A stretch of DNA of 64,000 nt, taken from positions 60,318 to 124,317 of the forward strand of contig JAEDGZ010000002.1 in the NCBI GenBank assembly GCA_016297215.1, written 5' to 3'. Both the position numbers and the translations under genes were made by a program. Shown in pieces: positions 16,250 to 25,287 of this stretch. Source of the DNA: Paludibacteraceae bacterium. GTDB lineage: Bacteria > Bacteroidota > Bacteroidia > Bacteroidales > Paludibacteraceae. Position 1 is the first letter of the stretch, and every line of letters begins with the position of its first letter. A model generated the notes under the pieces. It saw only the letters and a list, made by a program, of their open reading frames with translations, was not told where the DNA came from and did not search any database.

Positions 16250-17458
16250 TTACCACTCCCTCTTGTCGAACATTGGTTGGGTGGCGAGCATGTAGAGGGA
16301 TATAAGAGGCAAGCAAATATCGTACCACACTACCGAAAGTCCGAACATCCGCTGTCCCATTCGGTAAGCAGAGATGTCTATCACCAGCAGTTGTGTTATC
16401 AGCCTGAGCATAAAGAGCAACGCCGTGCCTCCTATCAGCCACGCTCCTAACTCCACAGAGGTGATAGGCATGCTTTCGGTCAGTGTTCCGCCGCCCAACA
16501 GCCAACCGCCAATGGCGAACAGCGCAATGCAGAGCAGGTAGAACAGTCCCCGCGTGAAAGGCTCCATGAAGAGGCGCACTTTTGTGTTTCTACGATAGTT
16601 TGGCGATACGCTCAGGTGGCGACGCTTCTGCTTCAACCATGCTTTGAGGGAGCCCTCCGGCATGGACCACGTGATACTCTCCGGCGAGCATACCACCGCC
16701 GTATTGTCTTTGTTTGCCATCTTGTTCACCAGCATGTCATCATCCCCCGCCCGCAACGTCATTAGGTTGGAGAAACCGCCACATTGGAAGAAGGCTTCTT
16801 TGCGGTAAGCGAGGTTGCGCCCCACGCCCATGTACGGGTGCCCGCAAACGGCTGCGCCGAGGTAATGGAGTCCGTTGAATAGGGTGTCAAACTGTATCAG
16901 TCTGTTCACCATGCTTTTCTCTTGGAAATATGCCCCAAAGCCCAATACGATATCCGTCTTGGGGTTGCTGAAGCCGCGCATCATCACGCTTATCCACCTC
17001 GGCGACTCGGGGCGGCAATCGGCATCGGTCAGCAGCAGGTAGTCGTATTTGGCGGCTTTTACGCCCAGCGTCAGAGCTAACTTCTTGCTGCTCCCCACGC
17101 GGGCATTCTTCGGCACGAAGGTCATTCGCACGCGGCTGTCGAGATTCATATAGCGCTCTATCACCTCCCGCGTACCATCCTCCGACTCATCGTCCACCAC
17201 AATCACTTCGTATAGAGGATAGTCTTGCACGAGGAGCGTTTGCAAGTAATGTTCGAGATTGTACTTCTCATTGCGCGCGCAGATAATCACCGAGCAACCT
17301 TTGACGTCCGCCTCTGATGGTTCAACTGGCGTATGTCCCTTCTTCGGCTTGCGCATTGTTCGTAGCGCACCCGTCATGTAGCGCAGGTAGAAATAGAGTT
17401 GCGCGACAAAGACAAGTACAAAGACACCTGCCAAACAATATATAAGGTAGATATTCAT
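16250..17458 (-). CDS. Membrane glycosyltransferase, family 2
   Basis: 402 residues. One N-terminal membrane helix (YLIYCLAGVFVLVFVAQLYF) precedes the GT-A domain: SVIICARNEKYNLEHYLQTLL, VIVVDDESEDGT, LLTDADC (DxD) and KRRHLSVSPNYRR, similar to the (Q/R)xxRW motif of processive enzymes. Two or three C-terminal helices follow. It should transfer a sugar to a lipid or polymer at the inner membrane; donor and product are unknown. Its start codon directly follows the stop codon of the PCMD-like gene, so the two are translationally coupled. Confidence 0.88.
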   Translation of the reverse strand: MNIYLIYCLAGVFVLVFVAQLYFYLRYMTGALRTMRKPKKGHTPVEPSEADVKGCSVIICARNEKYNLEHYLQTLLVQDYPLYEVIVVDDESEDGTREVIERYMNLDSRVRMTFVPKNARVGSSKKLALTLGVKAAKYDYLLLTDADCRPESPRWISVMMRGFSNPKTDIVLGFGAYFQEKSMVNRLIQFDTLFNGLHYLGAAVCGHPYMGVGRNLAYRKEAFFQCGGFSNLMTLRAGDDDMLVNKMANKDNTAVVCSPESITWSMPEGSLKAWLKQKRRHLSVSPNYRRNTKVRLFMEPFTRGLFYLLCIALFAIGGWLLGGGTLTESMPITSVELGAWLIGGTALLFMLRLITQLLVIDISAYRMGQRMFGLSVVWYDICLPLISLYMLATQPMFDKREW

Positions 17459-18421
17459 TTAGTATGCTAATCGAACATTATCCACCCACAGCACATTGCC
17501 GTCGTGTCCCACGAACGCCTCGCATTTGCCGGAAGTGAGCATTATGACGATATGGGTGGGCGCTAATGTGGCGTCCCATCCTTCCTCTTGAATAGGCACT
17601 ATCTTGCCCTTGGAGTTCATGGTGCGCATGTTCAAGTTATGCCCCATATAGGGTTCAAACCACGGCTCGGAGGTGATGTCGCCGTAGTGGATAGGCAGAC
17701 GGTGGTCGTTCACCCACGTGGGTTGCGACTTGGTGATTCGCTCGTAGCCCGTGCCAACACGGATAGCATGCACAGTCCCCTTCTCATCCTCCCAACGGTG
17801 TTGGAGATAGACATACGCTTCTGCCTCATCGTGGATGTTCTGCTGCTTCTTCGGTTTAGCCATACCTTTGGCGTACCACACCCAGTTTTCCTCGGAGATA
17901 CGCGCTTTGTAGTCGTAGATGAGGGCGGTTGGGCGCTTGGTGAAAGGTACGCCGAAGTCGATATTCTGATACGGGTCTTTGGCGGTGGTGATGGGTTCGA
18001 TAGTCCGACCGGTGAAGAGCGTGCCGGCGGCGAGCACCTGAATATCTATCACTCCGAACACCTGCACATCCAGCATCGACACATCCAGTCGGCAGCAGGT
18101 GCCTCCACCTTCGCGGGGTTCGGGATAGACCGTCCCCGCGGCTTTCTCAATACCAATCACATTGGCATAAGCGTTGCTGCTGCCCCACGGGCTGCCGGTC
18201 TTGCCGTATGCGTAGGGTGCATTTTCACGGAGGGTGTCGGTAGGGGCTACGCAATAGAGTGTCTTGGTCTTGCCGCCCAGCAGTTTCGACTCTTTGATAT
18301 AGCGCACCGTCCAATGCTCCATATCGCCGAACGGAAACGGCTCAACGGTCTCGGCATAAGCAACGAGCGTAAAGATGGAAAGGAATAAAACGGGAAGGAG
18401 TTTTCGCATAAAAGGGGACAT
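17459..18421 (-). CDS. Exported PCMD-like protein (putative carbohydrate metabolism domain)
   Basis: 320 residues. A signal peptide (LLPVLFLSIFTLVAYA) is followed by one domain with the PCMD pattern: FPFGDMEHW, GSPWGSSNA, GTCCRLD, a central KARISEENWVW, and LWVDNVRLAY at the end. PCMD proteins are common in Bacteroidota glycan loci and are thought to bind or act on sugars; no activity is proven. It is coupled to the glycosyltransferase downstream, and its start is 2 nt from the SGNH esterase stop. The three form one leftward unit. Confidence 0.7.
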   Translation of the reverse strand: MSPFMRKLLPVLFLSIFTLVAYAETVEPFPFGDMEHWTVRYIKESKLLGGKTKTLYCVAPTDTLRENAPYAYGKTGSPWGSSNAYANVIGIEKAAGTVYPEPREGGGTCCRLDVSMLDVQVFGVIDIQVLAAGTLFTGRTIEPITTAKDPYQNIDFGVPFTKRPTALIYDYKARISEENWVWYAKGMAKPKKQQNIHDEAEAYVYLQHRWEDEKGTVHAIRVGTGYERITKSQPTWVNDHRLPIHYGDITSEPWFEPYMGHNLNMRTMNSKGKIVPIQEEGWDATLAPTHIVIMLTSGKCEAFVGHDGNVLWVDNVRLAY

Positions 18422-18422
18422 A

Positions 18423-19220
18423 TTACTTTAGGTTGCAGGGAGTGGTGTAGCGCACTTGTCCGTTTTGGTTGATATACTTTGCGAGGAACTTAATCTTCTG
18501 ATTAACAATCATCTCAGCGGCTTGACGACCGATTTCCAATGCGCCAGCCTCGCGGAGGTGGGTATTATCAGCTTTTCCTTCGGGATACTTGGTGCATTCT
18601 CCCGGTGCGACGTTCATAAAGAAGGTCTTGCTATCGTCATCACCCATACGCTGTACCCAGTCGGTGGAGGTGGCGTGTAGGTCAAGCAGGGGCACGTTCA
18701 TACGTTTTGCCACGCGGCGTGCTGCTTCGGGATAGGCTCCATGGGTGTCGTAGTAGTGTCCTTCCTTATAGGAGCGGCGGGAGACGGGTGTGCAGAGGAT
18801 GACCTTGAGGTGTTTTTTCTTCGCCTGCTCAATCATGGTCATGAGGTTTTGCTCATAGTCGTTGATATTAGCATAGCGTTTGGGGTCTTCCTGCTTGGCA
18901 TCGTTGTGTCCGAATTGGATGATGACGATGTCGTTGCGTTGCGCTCTCTCGAGGACTTCTGCCCATCGTCCCTCCTCCATGAAGGACTTGGTGCTCCGTC
19001 CGTTGCGGGCATGGTTTTGCACGATGATGTCATCGGTGAGATAGGTGGGGAAGAGTTGTCCCCAGCCGCGTTCAGGCGAGGCTTCCAACTCCTCTTTGTC
19101 TGCCATAGTCGAATCGCCGACCATGAAGAGGGTAACGGGTTTCTTTCCCGCCGAGATACATACTATACTTGCCATGATTGCACAGGCTACTGCCAAAATA
19201 GAATATACACGTGTTTTCAT
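18423..19220 (-). CDS. SGNH-hydrolase, rhamnogalacturonan acetylesterase-like
   Basis: 265 residues with a signal peptide (to about residue 24). SGNH blocks: I, MVGDSTM (Ser37); II and III, NHARNGRSTKSF (Gly) and FGHND (Asn); V, DNTHL (Asp/His). The spacing fits the family of rhamnogalacturonan acetylesterases, which remove acetyl groups from pectin. The protein is predicted to be periplasmic or secreted. With the PCMD-like gene it may belong to a small glycan-processing unit. No pectate lyase or GH28 enzyme is nearby, so the substrate is uncertain. Confidence 0.88.
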   Translation of the reverse strand: MKTRVYSILAVACAIMASIVCISAGKKPVTLFMVGDSTMADKEELEASPERGWGQLFPTYLTDDIIVQNHARNGRSTKSFMEEGRWAEVLERAQRNDIVIIQFGHNDAKQEDPKRYANINDYEQNLMTMIEQAKKKHLKVILCTPVSRRSYKEGHYYDTHGAYPEAARRVAKRMNVPLLDLHATSTDWVQRMGDDDSKTFFMNVAPGECTKYPEGKADNTHLREAGALEIGRQAAEMIVNQKIKFLAKYINQNGQVRYTTPCNLK

Positions 19221-19226
19221 TGCTAT

Positions 19227-20780
19227 TTAGTTTTTAATTGTTTCCAGTGCTACTTTCACGCGGCGGATGGTCTCCTCCTTGCCCAAGACGTTGGTGATTT
19301 CCCAGATATGCGGACCCCTTGCGGCACCAACGAGGCAGATACGAAAGGCGTTCATCACGATACCCACGCCGTACTCCTGTTGCGCAATCCAGCCCATGAC
19401 CGCAGTGTCCAGCGCCTCTGCAGACCAGTCTTCTTGCGTTTCTAAGAGAGCAAGCAGTTCGGTCATGTGCTTGGGGCTGTCCTCTTTCCAGCGTTTCTTG
19501 AGCGATTTCTCGTCGTACTCCGTGGGGGCTACGAAGAAGAAACTCATCTGCTCCCACAGTTCGCTCACGAAGTTCACGCGCTCTTTCACCAGCCCGATGA
19601 CATGCGGGAGAGCGACTTTCTGCGCCTCGGTCATATTTACCGCAGGCGAGACGCCTGCGTCCCCAGTGGTTGCCAAGAACTCCTCTGCCAACTGCTCGTT
19701 GCTGCGCAGTTGGAGGTATTGGTGGTTGAACCACTTGCCTTTCTCGAAGTCGAACTTCGCACCCGACTTGCTCACGCGCTCTAAGGAAAACTGCGCGATG
19801 AGTTCATCCATGGTGTACATCTCTTGGTCGCCGGTGTTGTGCCATCCGAGCAACGCGAGGAAGTTTATCACCGCCTCGGGGTAGTAGCCGCTCTCGCGAT
19901 AGCCGCTCGACACCGTGCCGTCTTTCTGATTGTGGAACTCCAGCGGGAACACAGGGAAGCCCAGTCGGTCGCCATCGCGCTTGCTCAGTTTGCCGTTGCC
20001 GTCAGGCTTGAGCAGCAAGGGCAAGTGCGCGAAGGCGGGCATAGTGTCCTCCCAGCCGAAGGCGCGGTAGAGCAGCACGTGCAGCGGCGCACTCGGCAGC
20101 CACTCCTCGCCGCGGATGACATGGCTCACCTCCATCAAGTGGTCGTCCACGATGTTCGCGAGGTGGTAGGTCGGCAGGTCGTCTGCGCTCTTGTACAACA
20201 CTTTGTCGTCCAGTATGTTTGAGTTGATGACCACCTCTCCGCGGATTAGGTCATGCACATGCACGTCCTCGTCGGGCTCTACCTTGAAGCGCACCACGTA
20301 TTTCTCGCCCTGCGCGATACGCGCCTCTACCTCCTCTGCGGGCAGCGTCAGCGAGTTGCACATCTCCATGCGGGTACGTGCATCGTATTGGAAATTAGGC
20401 ACTTCTGCACGTTTCTTCTCCAACTGCTCGGGGGTGTCGAAGGCGACATACGCATGCCCCGAGTCCAGCAACTGCTTCACGTACTGGTGGTATATCTCCC
20501 TGCGCTCGCTCTGGCGATAGGGACCATGCTCGCCCTTGCCGTTGGGAGCATCGAGGCAGATACCCTCGTCAATCTTGATACCGAGCCAGTCCAATGCCTC
20601 GATGATATACTCCTCCGCCCCGGGCACGAAGCGCGTGGAGTCCGTATCTTCTATACGGAGCAACATATCGCCGCCGTGCTGACGGGCAAAGAGATAGTTG
20701 TATAAGGCGGTTCTCACCCCGCCGATATGCAGCGCCCCCGTAGGCGACGGCGCAAAACGAACACGTACACGTCTTTCCAT
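19227..20780 (-). CDS. gltX: Glutamyl-tRNA synthetase with in-frame palindrome C insertion
   Basis: 517 residues. Class I signatures: HIGH as PTGALHIGG near residue 15 and KMSKS as [12 protein letters not shown] near 265. It charges tRNA-Glu in the cytoplasm. The family is usually a little over 500 residues. Residues about 371-381 ([11 protein letters not shown]) are coded antisense by a palindrome C unit at 19640-19667. They interrupt the C-terminal anticodon-binding part between EEFLA and MTEAQKVAL. The frame is intact on both sides, so the enzyme is expected to work. Promoter at 20828-20860. Confidence 0.96.
   Translation of the reverse strand: MERRVRVRFAPSPTGALHIGGVRTALYNYLFARQHGGDMLLRIEDTDSTRFVPGAEEYIIEALDWLGIKIDEGICLDAPNGKGEHGPYRQSERREIYHQYVKQLLDSGHAYVAFDTPEQLEKKRAEVPNFQYDARTRMEMCNSLTLPAEEVEARIAQGEKYVVRFKVEPDEDVHVHDLIRGEVVINSNILDDKVLYKSADDLPTYHLANIVDDHLMEVSHVIRGEEWLPSAPLHVLLYRAFGWEDTMPAFAHLPLLLKPDGNGKLSKRDGDRLGFPVFPLEFHNQKDGTVSSGYRESGYYPEAVINFLALLGWHNTGDQEMYTMDELIAQFSLERVSKSGAKFDFEKGKWFNHQYLQLRSNEQLAEEFLATTGDAGVSPAVNMTEAQKVALPHVIGLVKERVNFVSELWEQMSFFFVAPTEYDEKSLKKRWKEDSPKHMTELLALLETQEDWSAEALDTAVMGWIAQQEYGVGIVMNAFRICLVGAARGPHIWEITNVLGKEETIRRVKVALETIKN
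19640..19667 (+). repeat. Palindromic repeat C inside gltX
   Basis: Arms CGCAGGCG/CGCCTGCG, loop AGA, tail TCCCCAGT: identical to the intergenic units at 10763 and 15778. Read from the minus strand it codes [10 protein letters not shown]. Confidence 0.95.
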
Positions 20781-20827
20781 TTACGATTTACGATTTACGA
20801 TTCTATCAATATATTCACAAAACGCCC

Positions 20828-20860
20828 GCAAAGTTACGGCTTTTTTTTCAAATATGCAAA
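20828..20860 (-). promoter_or_regulatory. Promoter of gltX
   Basis: Minus strand: TTTGC (20856-20860), 19 nt, TAACTTTGC (20828-20836), about 48 nt before the start codon. Confidence 0.85.
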
Positions 20861-20966
20861 TTTCCGTTTGCATTTCATAAAAAAAAGAAATCTTTTGGGA
20901 AAAGACTAAGTTCTACGATACGAAGACGCCCCCGACCTTTTTCACAAAAATATCCAAAAATGGTAA

Positions 20967-20997
20967 AGTAGGCGGAGACGACTGCGCACACCGGACA
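20967..20997 (+). repeat. Diverged palindromic repeat A
   Basis: AGTAGGCGGAGACGACTGCG with tail CACACCGGACA; both arms have mutated, so the hairpin is weakened. Confidence 0.7.
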
Positions 20998-20998
20998 T

Positions 20999-21088
20999 AG
21001 TAATCACTAACTAATCACTAACTAATCACTAACTAATCGCTAACTAATCACTAACTAATCGCTAACTAATCACTAACTAATCACTAAC
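20999..21088 (+). repeat. E1 array (CTAACTAATCA units)
   Basis: Eight or so 11-nt units CTAACTAATCA with rare TCG variants. The 11-nt period places TAA in all three frames. Confidence 0.95.
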
Positions 21089-21284
21089 TTCGGAAGTATC
21101 TCTCCATTTGGGAATATACAATGGATACTCATTATGTAATCTTTTTTGCAAGACCTTTTCAGTTTGGCACAAAGTTTGTATGTTCGTTTCACGGAGGTAT
21201 CGTTGTATATGTAGTTTTCATAGTTGACGAACACAACATAAGCAACGCAAACAACGAAATAACGTAAACAACAATTACATATAT

Positions 21285-22280
21285 ATGGAGACAACAGTAG
21301 ATATTCGTGCGCTGCAGGAGCGTATTGAGCGCGAGAGTTCGTTTGTAGAGGCGCTGACGATGGGTATGAACCAAGTGATTGTGGGGCAGAAACACCTCGT
21401 GGAGAGCCTGCTGATAGGCTTACTCAGCGACGGGCATATCCTCTTGGAAGGCGTGCCCGGACTGGCAAAGACCTTGGCTATCAAGACATTGGCAGACCTT
21501 ATCAAGGCGGACTTCTCTCGTATTCAGTTTACACCCGACCTGCTGCCTGCCGATGTGGTAGGTACGCAGATTTACTCACAGAAGACCGAGGAGTTTCATA
21601 TCAAGAAAGGTCCTATCTTCGCGAACTTCGTGCTGGCAGATGAGATCAACCGTGCGCCGGCGAAGGTGCAGTCGGCATTGCTGGAAGCCATGCAGGAGCG
21701 TCAGATAACCATCGGCGATGAGACCTTCCCGCTGGGCGACCCGTTCCTCGTACTCGCTACGCAGAACCCGATAGAGCAAGAGGGTACCTACCCCCTGCCC
21801 GAGGCGCAGACCGACCGTTTCATGCTGAAAGTGGTCATCGGATACCCGAAGAAAGAGGAGGAGCAGCAGATTATCCGTCAGAACATCGGCGGCAAGAAGC
21901 CGCATGTGCTGCCTATTCTCTCCACGGACGACATCAAGAAAGCCCGCGAGATAGTAAACGAGGTATATCTTGACGAGAAGATAGAACGCTATATCGTTGA
22001 TATTGTGTTCGCTACGCGTACCCCCGAGGACTACGGATTGAAGCACCTGAAGCCTATGATACAGTTCGGCGGCTCGCCTCGTGCCAGCATCAACTTGGCG
22101 CGTGCGGCGCGTGCCTACGCCTTCATCCACCGCCGCGGATATGTCATCCCCGAGGATGTGCGTGCGGTATGCTACGACGTGCTGCGCCACCGCATCGGCT
22201 TGACCTACGAGGCAGAGGCGAACAACATGACCACCGAGGACGTGATTACCGAAGTGCTGAACGCTGTGCAAGTGCCGTAA
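21285..22280 (+). CDS. MoxR-family AAA+ ATPase of the Bat operon
   Basis: 331 residues. Walker A is GVPGLAKT (about 56-63) and Walker B is VLADE (Asp119/Glu120). The family marks TQNPIEQEGTYPLPEAQTDRF and SPRASINLARAARAYAF (sensor 2) follow. MoxR ATPases work as chaperones that load or activate VWA-domain partners, and those follow immediately (DUF58, then two VWA genes). First gene of a rightward run of eight genes. The order matches the Bacteroides Bat (aerotolerance) operon. Confidence 0.95.
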   Translation: METTVDIRALQERIERESSFVEALTMGMNQVIVGQKHLVESLLIGLLSDGHILLEGVPGLAKTLAIKTLADLIKADFSRIQFTPDLLPADVVGTQIYSQKTEEFHIKKGPIFANFVLADEINRAPAKVQSALLEAMQERQITIGDETFPLGDPFLVLATQNPIEQEGTYPLPEAQTDRFMLKVVIGYPKKEEEQQIIRQNIGGKKPHVLPILSTDDIKKAREIVNEVYLDEKIERYIVDIVFATRTPEDYGLKHLKPMIQFGGSPRASINLARAARAYAFIHRRGYVIPEDVRAVCYDVLRHRIGLTYEAEANNMTTEDVITEVLNAVQVP

Positions 22281-22287
22281 AGGAATT

Positions 22288-23175
22288 ATGACGCAAGAGG
22301 AGTTACTAAATAGGGTACGGAAGATAGAGATTAAGGCGCGGGGACTGAGCCGCAATATCTTCGCAGGCGAGTACCATTCGCAGTTCAAGGGGCGCGGTAT
22401 GGCGTTCTCTGAGGTGCGTGAGTATCAGCCCGGGGATGACGTGCGCTCCATCGATTGGAATGTTACCGCGCGCCTGAACAAGCCCTATATCAAAGTGTTC
22501 GAGGAAGAGCGCGAGATGACGGTGATGCTCTTGGTGGACGTGTCCGGCAGTAGGAACTTCGGTACGCTGAGCGAGACCAAACGCGACATGATGGCGGAGG
22601 TGGCGGCTACGCTGGCATTCTCCACCATCGCCAACAACGACAAGGTGGGCGTTATCTTCTTCTCCGACCAAGTGGAGAAGTACATCCCCGCCAAGAAAGG
22701 TAAGTCGCACGTGCTGCATATCATCCGCGAGTTGCTCTCCTTCGAGCCTTCCTCCGCAGGCACGGATATCAACGGCGCGTTGCAGTACTTCGCCAATGCG
22801 CAGAAACGTCGCTGCACGGCTTTCCTCATCTCCGACTGCATGGACGAGGCTTTTGTCCGCGAGGCTGACAGCAAACGCATCGGGACAGTGCCCGTGGTGA
22901 TAGCGGCGCACAAGCATGACCTGAACGTGGTGCAGATTTACGACCGCCGTGATGCGGAGATGCCCGATGTGGGACTGCTGAAGGTGAAAGACGCAGAGAC
23001 GGGCGAGCGTATATGGGTAGATACCTCAATAGACCGAGTACGCGATGACTACGCCCGCGCATGGCAACGGCAACAGACACTGCTCGACAACCTTTTCATC
23101 AAGGCGGGCGTGAACAACATAGCCATCCGCACAGACGAAGACTACGTGAAAGCACTGATGAGACTATTTAGATAA
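22288..23175 (+). CDS. DUF58 protein (VWA-like) of the Bat operon
   Basis: 295 residues. The DUF58 core GDDVRSIDWNVTARLNKPYIK is near residue 50. A VWA-type metal site follows: LLVDVSGSRNFG (DxSGS). It is a soluble protein expected to work with the upstream MoxR ATPase, 7 nt away. Its stop codon overlaps the next start by one base (TAATG), which suggests translational coupling. Confidence 0.93.
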   Translation: MTQEELLNRVRKIEIKARGLSRNIFAGEYHSQFKGRGMAFSEVREYQPGDDVRSIDWNVTARLNKPYIKVFEEEREMTVMLLVDVSGSRNFGTLSETKRDMMAEVAATLAFSTIANNDKVGVIFFSDQVEKYIPAKKGKSHVLHIIRELLSFEPSSAGTDINGALQYFANAQKRRCTAFLISDCMDEAFVREADSKRIGTVPVVIAAHKHDLNVVQIYDRRDAEMPDVGLLKVKDAETGERIWVDTSIDRVRDDYARAWQRQQTLLDNLFIKAGVNNIAIRTDEDYVKALMRLFR

Positions 23176-24104
23176 TGATGAATCTGTTATTAGCAATAAT
23201 CGTTTCTGCAGCCATCGACTCGACGGCAATCTATATCGGCGACCAGACGGATATGCACCTGTGCGCTACGCTGAAGCCGACGGAGCAAGTGGCATTGCCC
23301 CGCTACGGGGAGATGCTTATTGACGGCATCGAGATAGTGGAGCGCACGGAGGTGGACTCTACCGTCCTGCAAGACGGGCGGGTGCAACTGGCGCAGACGC
23401 TGACGCTGACATCATTCAGCGATTCGCTGTTCTTCATCCCGCCGCAACCTTTCGTGAGCGGAGAAGACACGCTGTGGTCGGAGGGCTTGTCGCTCAACGT
23501 GATACAGCCCTTCGAGATAGACACCACGCTTGCCATCACCGACATCAAGCCCGTGCAACGGGCGCCGATATGGTGGTGGGGTATCATCCGCTGGGTGCTG
23601 CTGGCAATAGGTTGCGTACTCTTGGGCGTTGGGGTATGGTTCTTCCTGCGATGGGCAATGCGCCGCAAGAAAGGCGACGAGTTGCAGTTGGCAGAGGTAG
23701 AGAAACGCCCTGCCGAGGAAGTGGCGTTGGAGAAACTCGACCGTATCAAGGCGGAGAAGATTTGGCAGGAAGGCAAAGTGAAGGAGTATCAGACAGAGTT
23801 GACCGACGTCATCCGCGAGTATATAGGTCGCCGCTACGAGGTGAAGAGCACGGAGAAAACCAGCGATGAGACGTTGCGCGAACTCAAGCCGCTGATGGCA
23901 GAGCAGAAAGAACTGTTTGAGCGGCTTAGGAAGATGCTCTCGCTCGCCGACTTGGTGAAGTTCGCCAAATGGCACACCACCCCCGATGAGAACGAGAGTG
24001 CGCTGCTGACCGCCTACGATTTCGTACACGAGACCACCACTGTCCCCGCCGAAGGCGAGCTCAAAGAGGAGGAAGATATGTTCTCGCTGGAAACAAGCCA
24101 CTAA
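23175..24104 (+). CDS. Membrane-anchored Bat-operon protein (DUF4381-like)
   Basis: 309 residues. A signal-like N-terminus is followed by a short beta-rich outer domain, one membrane helix (WGIIRWVLLAIGCVLLGVGVWF with WW before it, about residues 130-150), and a charged cytoplasmic helical part with TDVIREYIGRRYEVKSTEKT, typical of the short protein between DUF58 and BatA in Bacteroidota. The role is unknown; probably it anchors the complex to the inner membrane. The TAA stop (24102-24104) is supplied by the E4 repeat that begins here. Confidence 0.82.
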   Translation: MMNLLLAIIVSAAIDSTAIYIGDQTDMHLCATLKPTEQVALPRYGEMLIDGIEIVERTEVDSTVLQDGRVQLAQTLTLTSFSDSLFFIPPQPFVSGEDTLWSEGLSLNVIQPFEIDTTLAITDIKPVQRAPIWWWGIIRWVLLAIGCVLLGVGVWFFLRWAMRRKKGDELQLAEVEKRPAEEVALEKLDRIKAEKIWQEGKVKEYQTELTDVIREYIGRRYEVKSTEKTSDETLRELKPLMAEQKELFERLRKMLSLADLVKFAKWHTTPDENESALLTAYDFVHETTTVPAEGELKEEEDMFSLETSH

Positions 24105-24127
24105 CCACTAATCACTGACCACTAACA
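24099..24127. repeat. E4 linker (CACTAACCACTAATCACTGACC)
   Basis: ACTAACC/ACTGACC units run from the stop codon of the upstream gene right up to the batA ATG at 24128. The same type of linker precedes batE (29089-29109) and coaE (50252-50269), and follows batB (26311-26350). Confidence 0.85.
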
Positions 24128-25114
24128 ATGTCATTTGCAAGTCCCGGATATTTATTTCTGCTACTGTTCCTGATACCTGTCGTGGGATGGTACATCTATG
24201 AGTTGCACAAAGCGGACGCGAGTGTGCAGATGTCGTCTGCCGCCACGCTGAAACGCAGTGCGCGTTCATGGCGCGTCTATCTGCTGCATGTGCCCTTTGT
24301 GCTGCGTGTGGCGGCTATCACGTTGCTCTCCATTGCGTTGGCGCGTCCGCAACTGACCAACCGCTGGTCGTCGGAGTCCACCGAGGGAATAGACATCATG
24401 ATGGCGCTCGACATCTCGGGCACCATGCAGGCGGAAGACCTGAAACCCAACCGACTGGAAGCCGCCAAGCAGGTAGCGTCGGACTTTGTCATTGCGCGAC
24501 CCAACGACCAGATAGGGCTCGTAGTCTTTGCCGGCGAGAGTTTCACACAGTGCCCGCTAACGACCGACCACGCGGTGTTGGTCAATCTGTTTAAGTCGGT
24601 GAAGTTCGGCATGATAGAGGATGGTACCGCCATCGGTTTAGGACTGGCGAATGCCGTCAACCGCATGAAAGACTCGCCCACGAAGTCGAAAGTGGTCATC
24701 CTGCTGACCGACGGCTCGAACAACCGCGGAGACATCGACCCCATCACGGCAGCGGAGATAGCCAAGACCTTCGGTATCCGCGTGTATGCCATAGGTGTAG
24801 GTTCCCACGGGCAGGCGCGTGTGCCTGTGCAGACACCCGTGGGCGTGCAATACATCACGATGGATAGCGAGTTCGACGAGACGACGCTCCAGAACATCGC
24901 TTCTATCACGGGCGGGCAATACTTCCGCGCTACGGACAACAACAGCCTGAAGCAAATTTACGAACAGATAGACCAACTGGAGAAGACCAAACTGCGTGTG
25001 CGCGAGTATGCCAAGCACACCGACACCTTCGCGCCTTTCCTCGTTGCTGCGCTACTCTGCCTGCTGGCAGAAATCCTGCTGCGCTACTTCGTCCTGCGGA
25101 CGATAAGCAACTGA
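24128..25114 (+). CDS. batA: BatA, VWA-domain membrane protein
   Basis: 328 residues. Membrane helices at the N-terminus (YLFLLLFLIPVVGWYIY and around residue 60) and the C-terminus (FLVAALLCLLAEILLRYF) flank a VWA domain with the metal-ion site DISGT (about residues 95-99) and LLTDGSNNRGDIDP. In Bacteroides fragilis the bat genes improve oxygen tolerance; the molecular role is not settled. It precedes batB and has the same domain plan, so the two may be paired partners in the membrane complex. Confidence 0.93.
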   Translation: MSFASPGYLFLLLFLIPVVGWYIYELHKADASVQMSSAATLKRSARSWRVYLLHVPFVLRVAAITLLSIALARPQLTNRWSSESTEGIDIMMALDISGTMQAEDLKPNRLEAAKQVASDFVIARPNDQIGLVVFAGESFTQCPLTTDHAVLVNLFKSVKFGMIEDGTAIGLGLANAVNRMKDSPTKSKVVILLTDGSNNRGDIDPITAAEIAKTFGIRVYAIGVGSHGQARVPVQTPVGVQYITMDSEFDETTLQNIASITGGQYFRATDNNSLKQIYEQIDQLEKTKLRVREYAKHTDTFAPFLVAALLCLLAEILLRYFVLRTISN

Positions 25115-25120
25115 TGGAAA

Positions 25121-25287
25121 AAGATAAAGGATGAAGGATAAAAGATAAAAGACGCATAACCTTCTATTATACAATTGTGTCTTTGCTCTCGGTTCCTTGC
25201 TCCACATCTCATAAGCAGGCGGGGACGCCTGCGCACCCGGACAGCGAAGCGGTCTAAAAGTTAAATAGTTAAATAGTCAAATAATAT
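25121..25287. repeat. batA-batB spacer with E3, palindrome A and AAATAGTTAAATAGT array
   Basis: The E3 array AAAGGATGAAGGATAAAAGA starts at about 25121 and ends in a diverged core near 25170. Palindrome A lies at 25214-25243. A GTTAAATAGTTAAATAGTC array (25258-25281) ends just before the batB ATG. Confidence 0.8.

Larger units (their letters stand above)
20781..21284. other. Divergent gltX/moxR spacer with repeats
   Basis: No gene seen. It holds TTTACGA repeats next to the gltX start (20781-20803), the gltX promoter, a diverged palindrome A (20967-20997), an E1 array (20999-21088) and the region before moxR. A weak moxR promoter candidate is TTTG at 21145 with AAAGTTTG about 22 nt further. 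Confidence 0.6.

Noticed and set aside
20999..21088. Regular CTAACTAATCA units looked at first like a CRISPR array (also 5997-6078 and 57874-57947).
   Set aside because: Units are 11 nt and follow each other without unique spacers; no cas genes are near.
21145..21175. Promoter for the Bat operon (TTTG with AAAGTTTG).
   Set aside because: The -7 part does not fit TAnnTTTG well and the spacing is 22 nt; too weak to list as a feature of its own.
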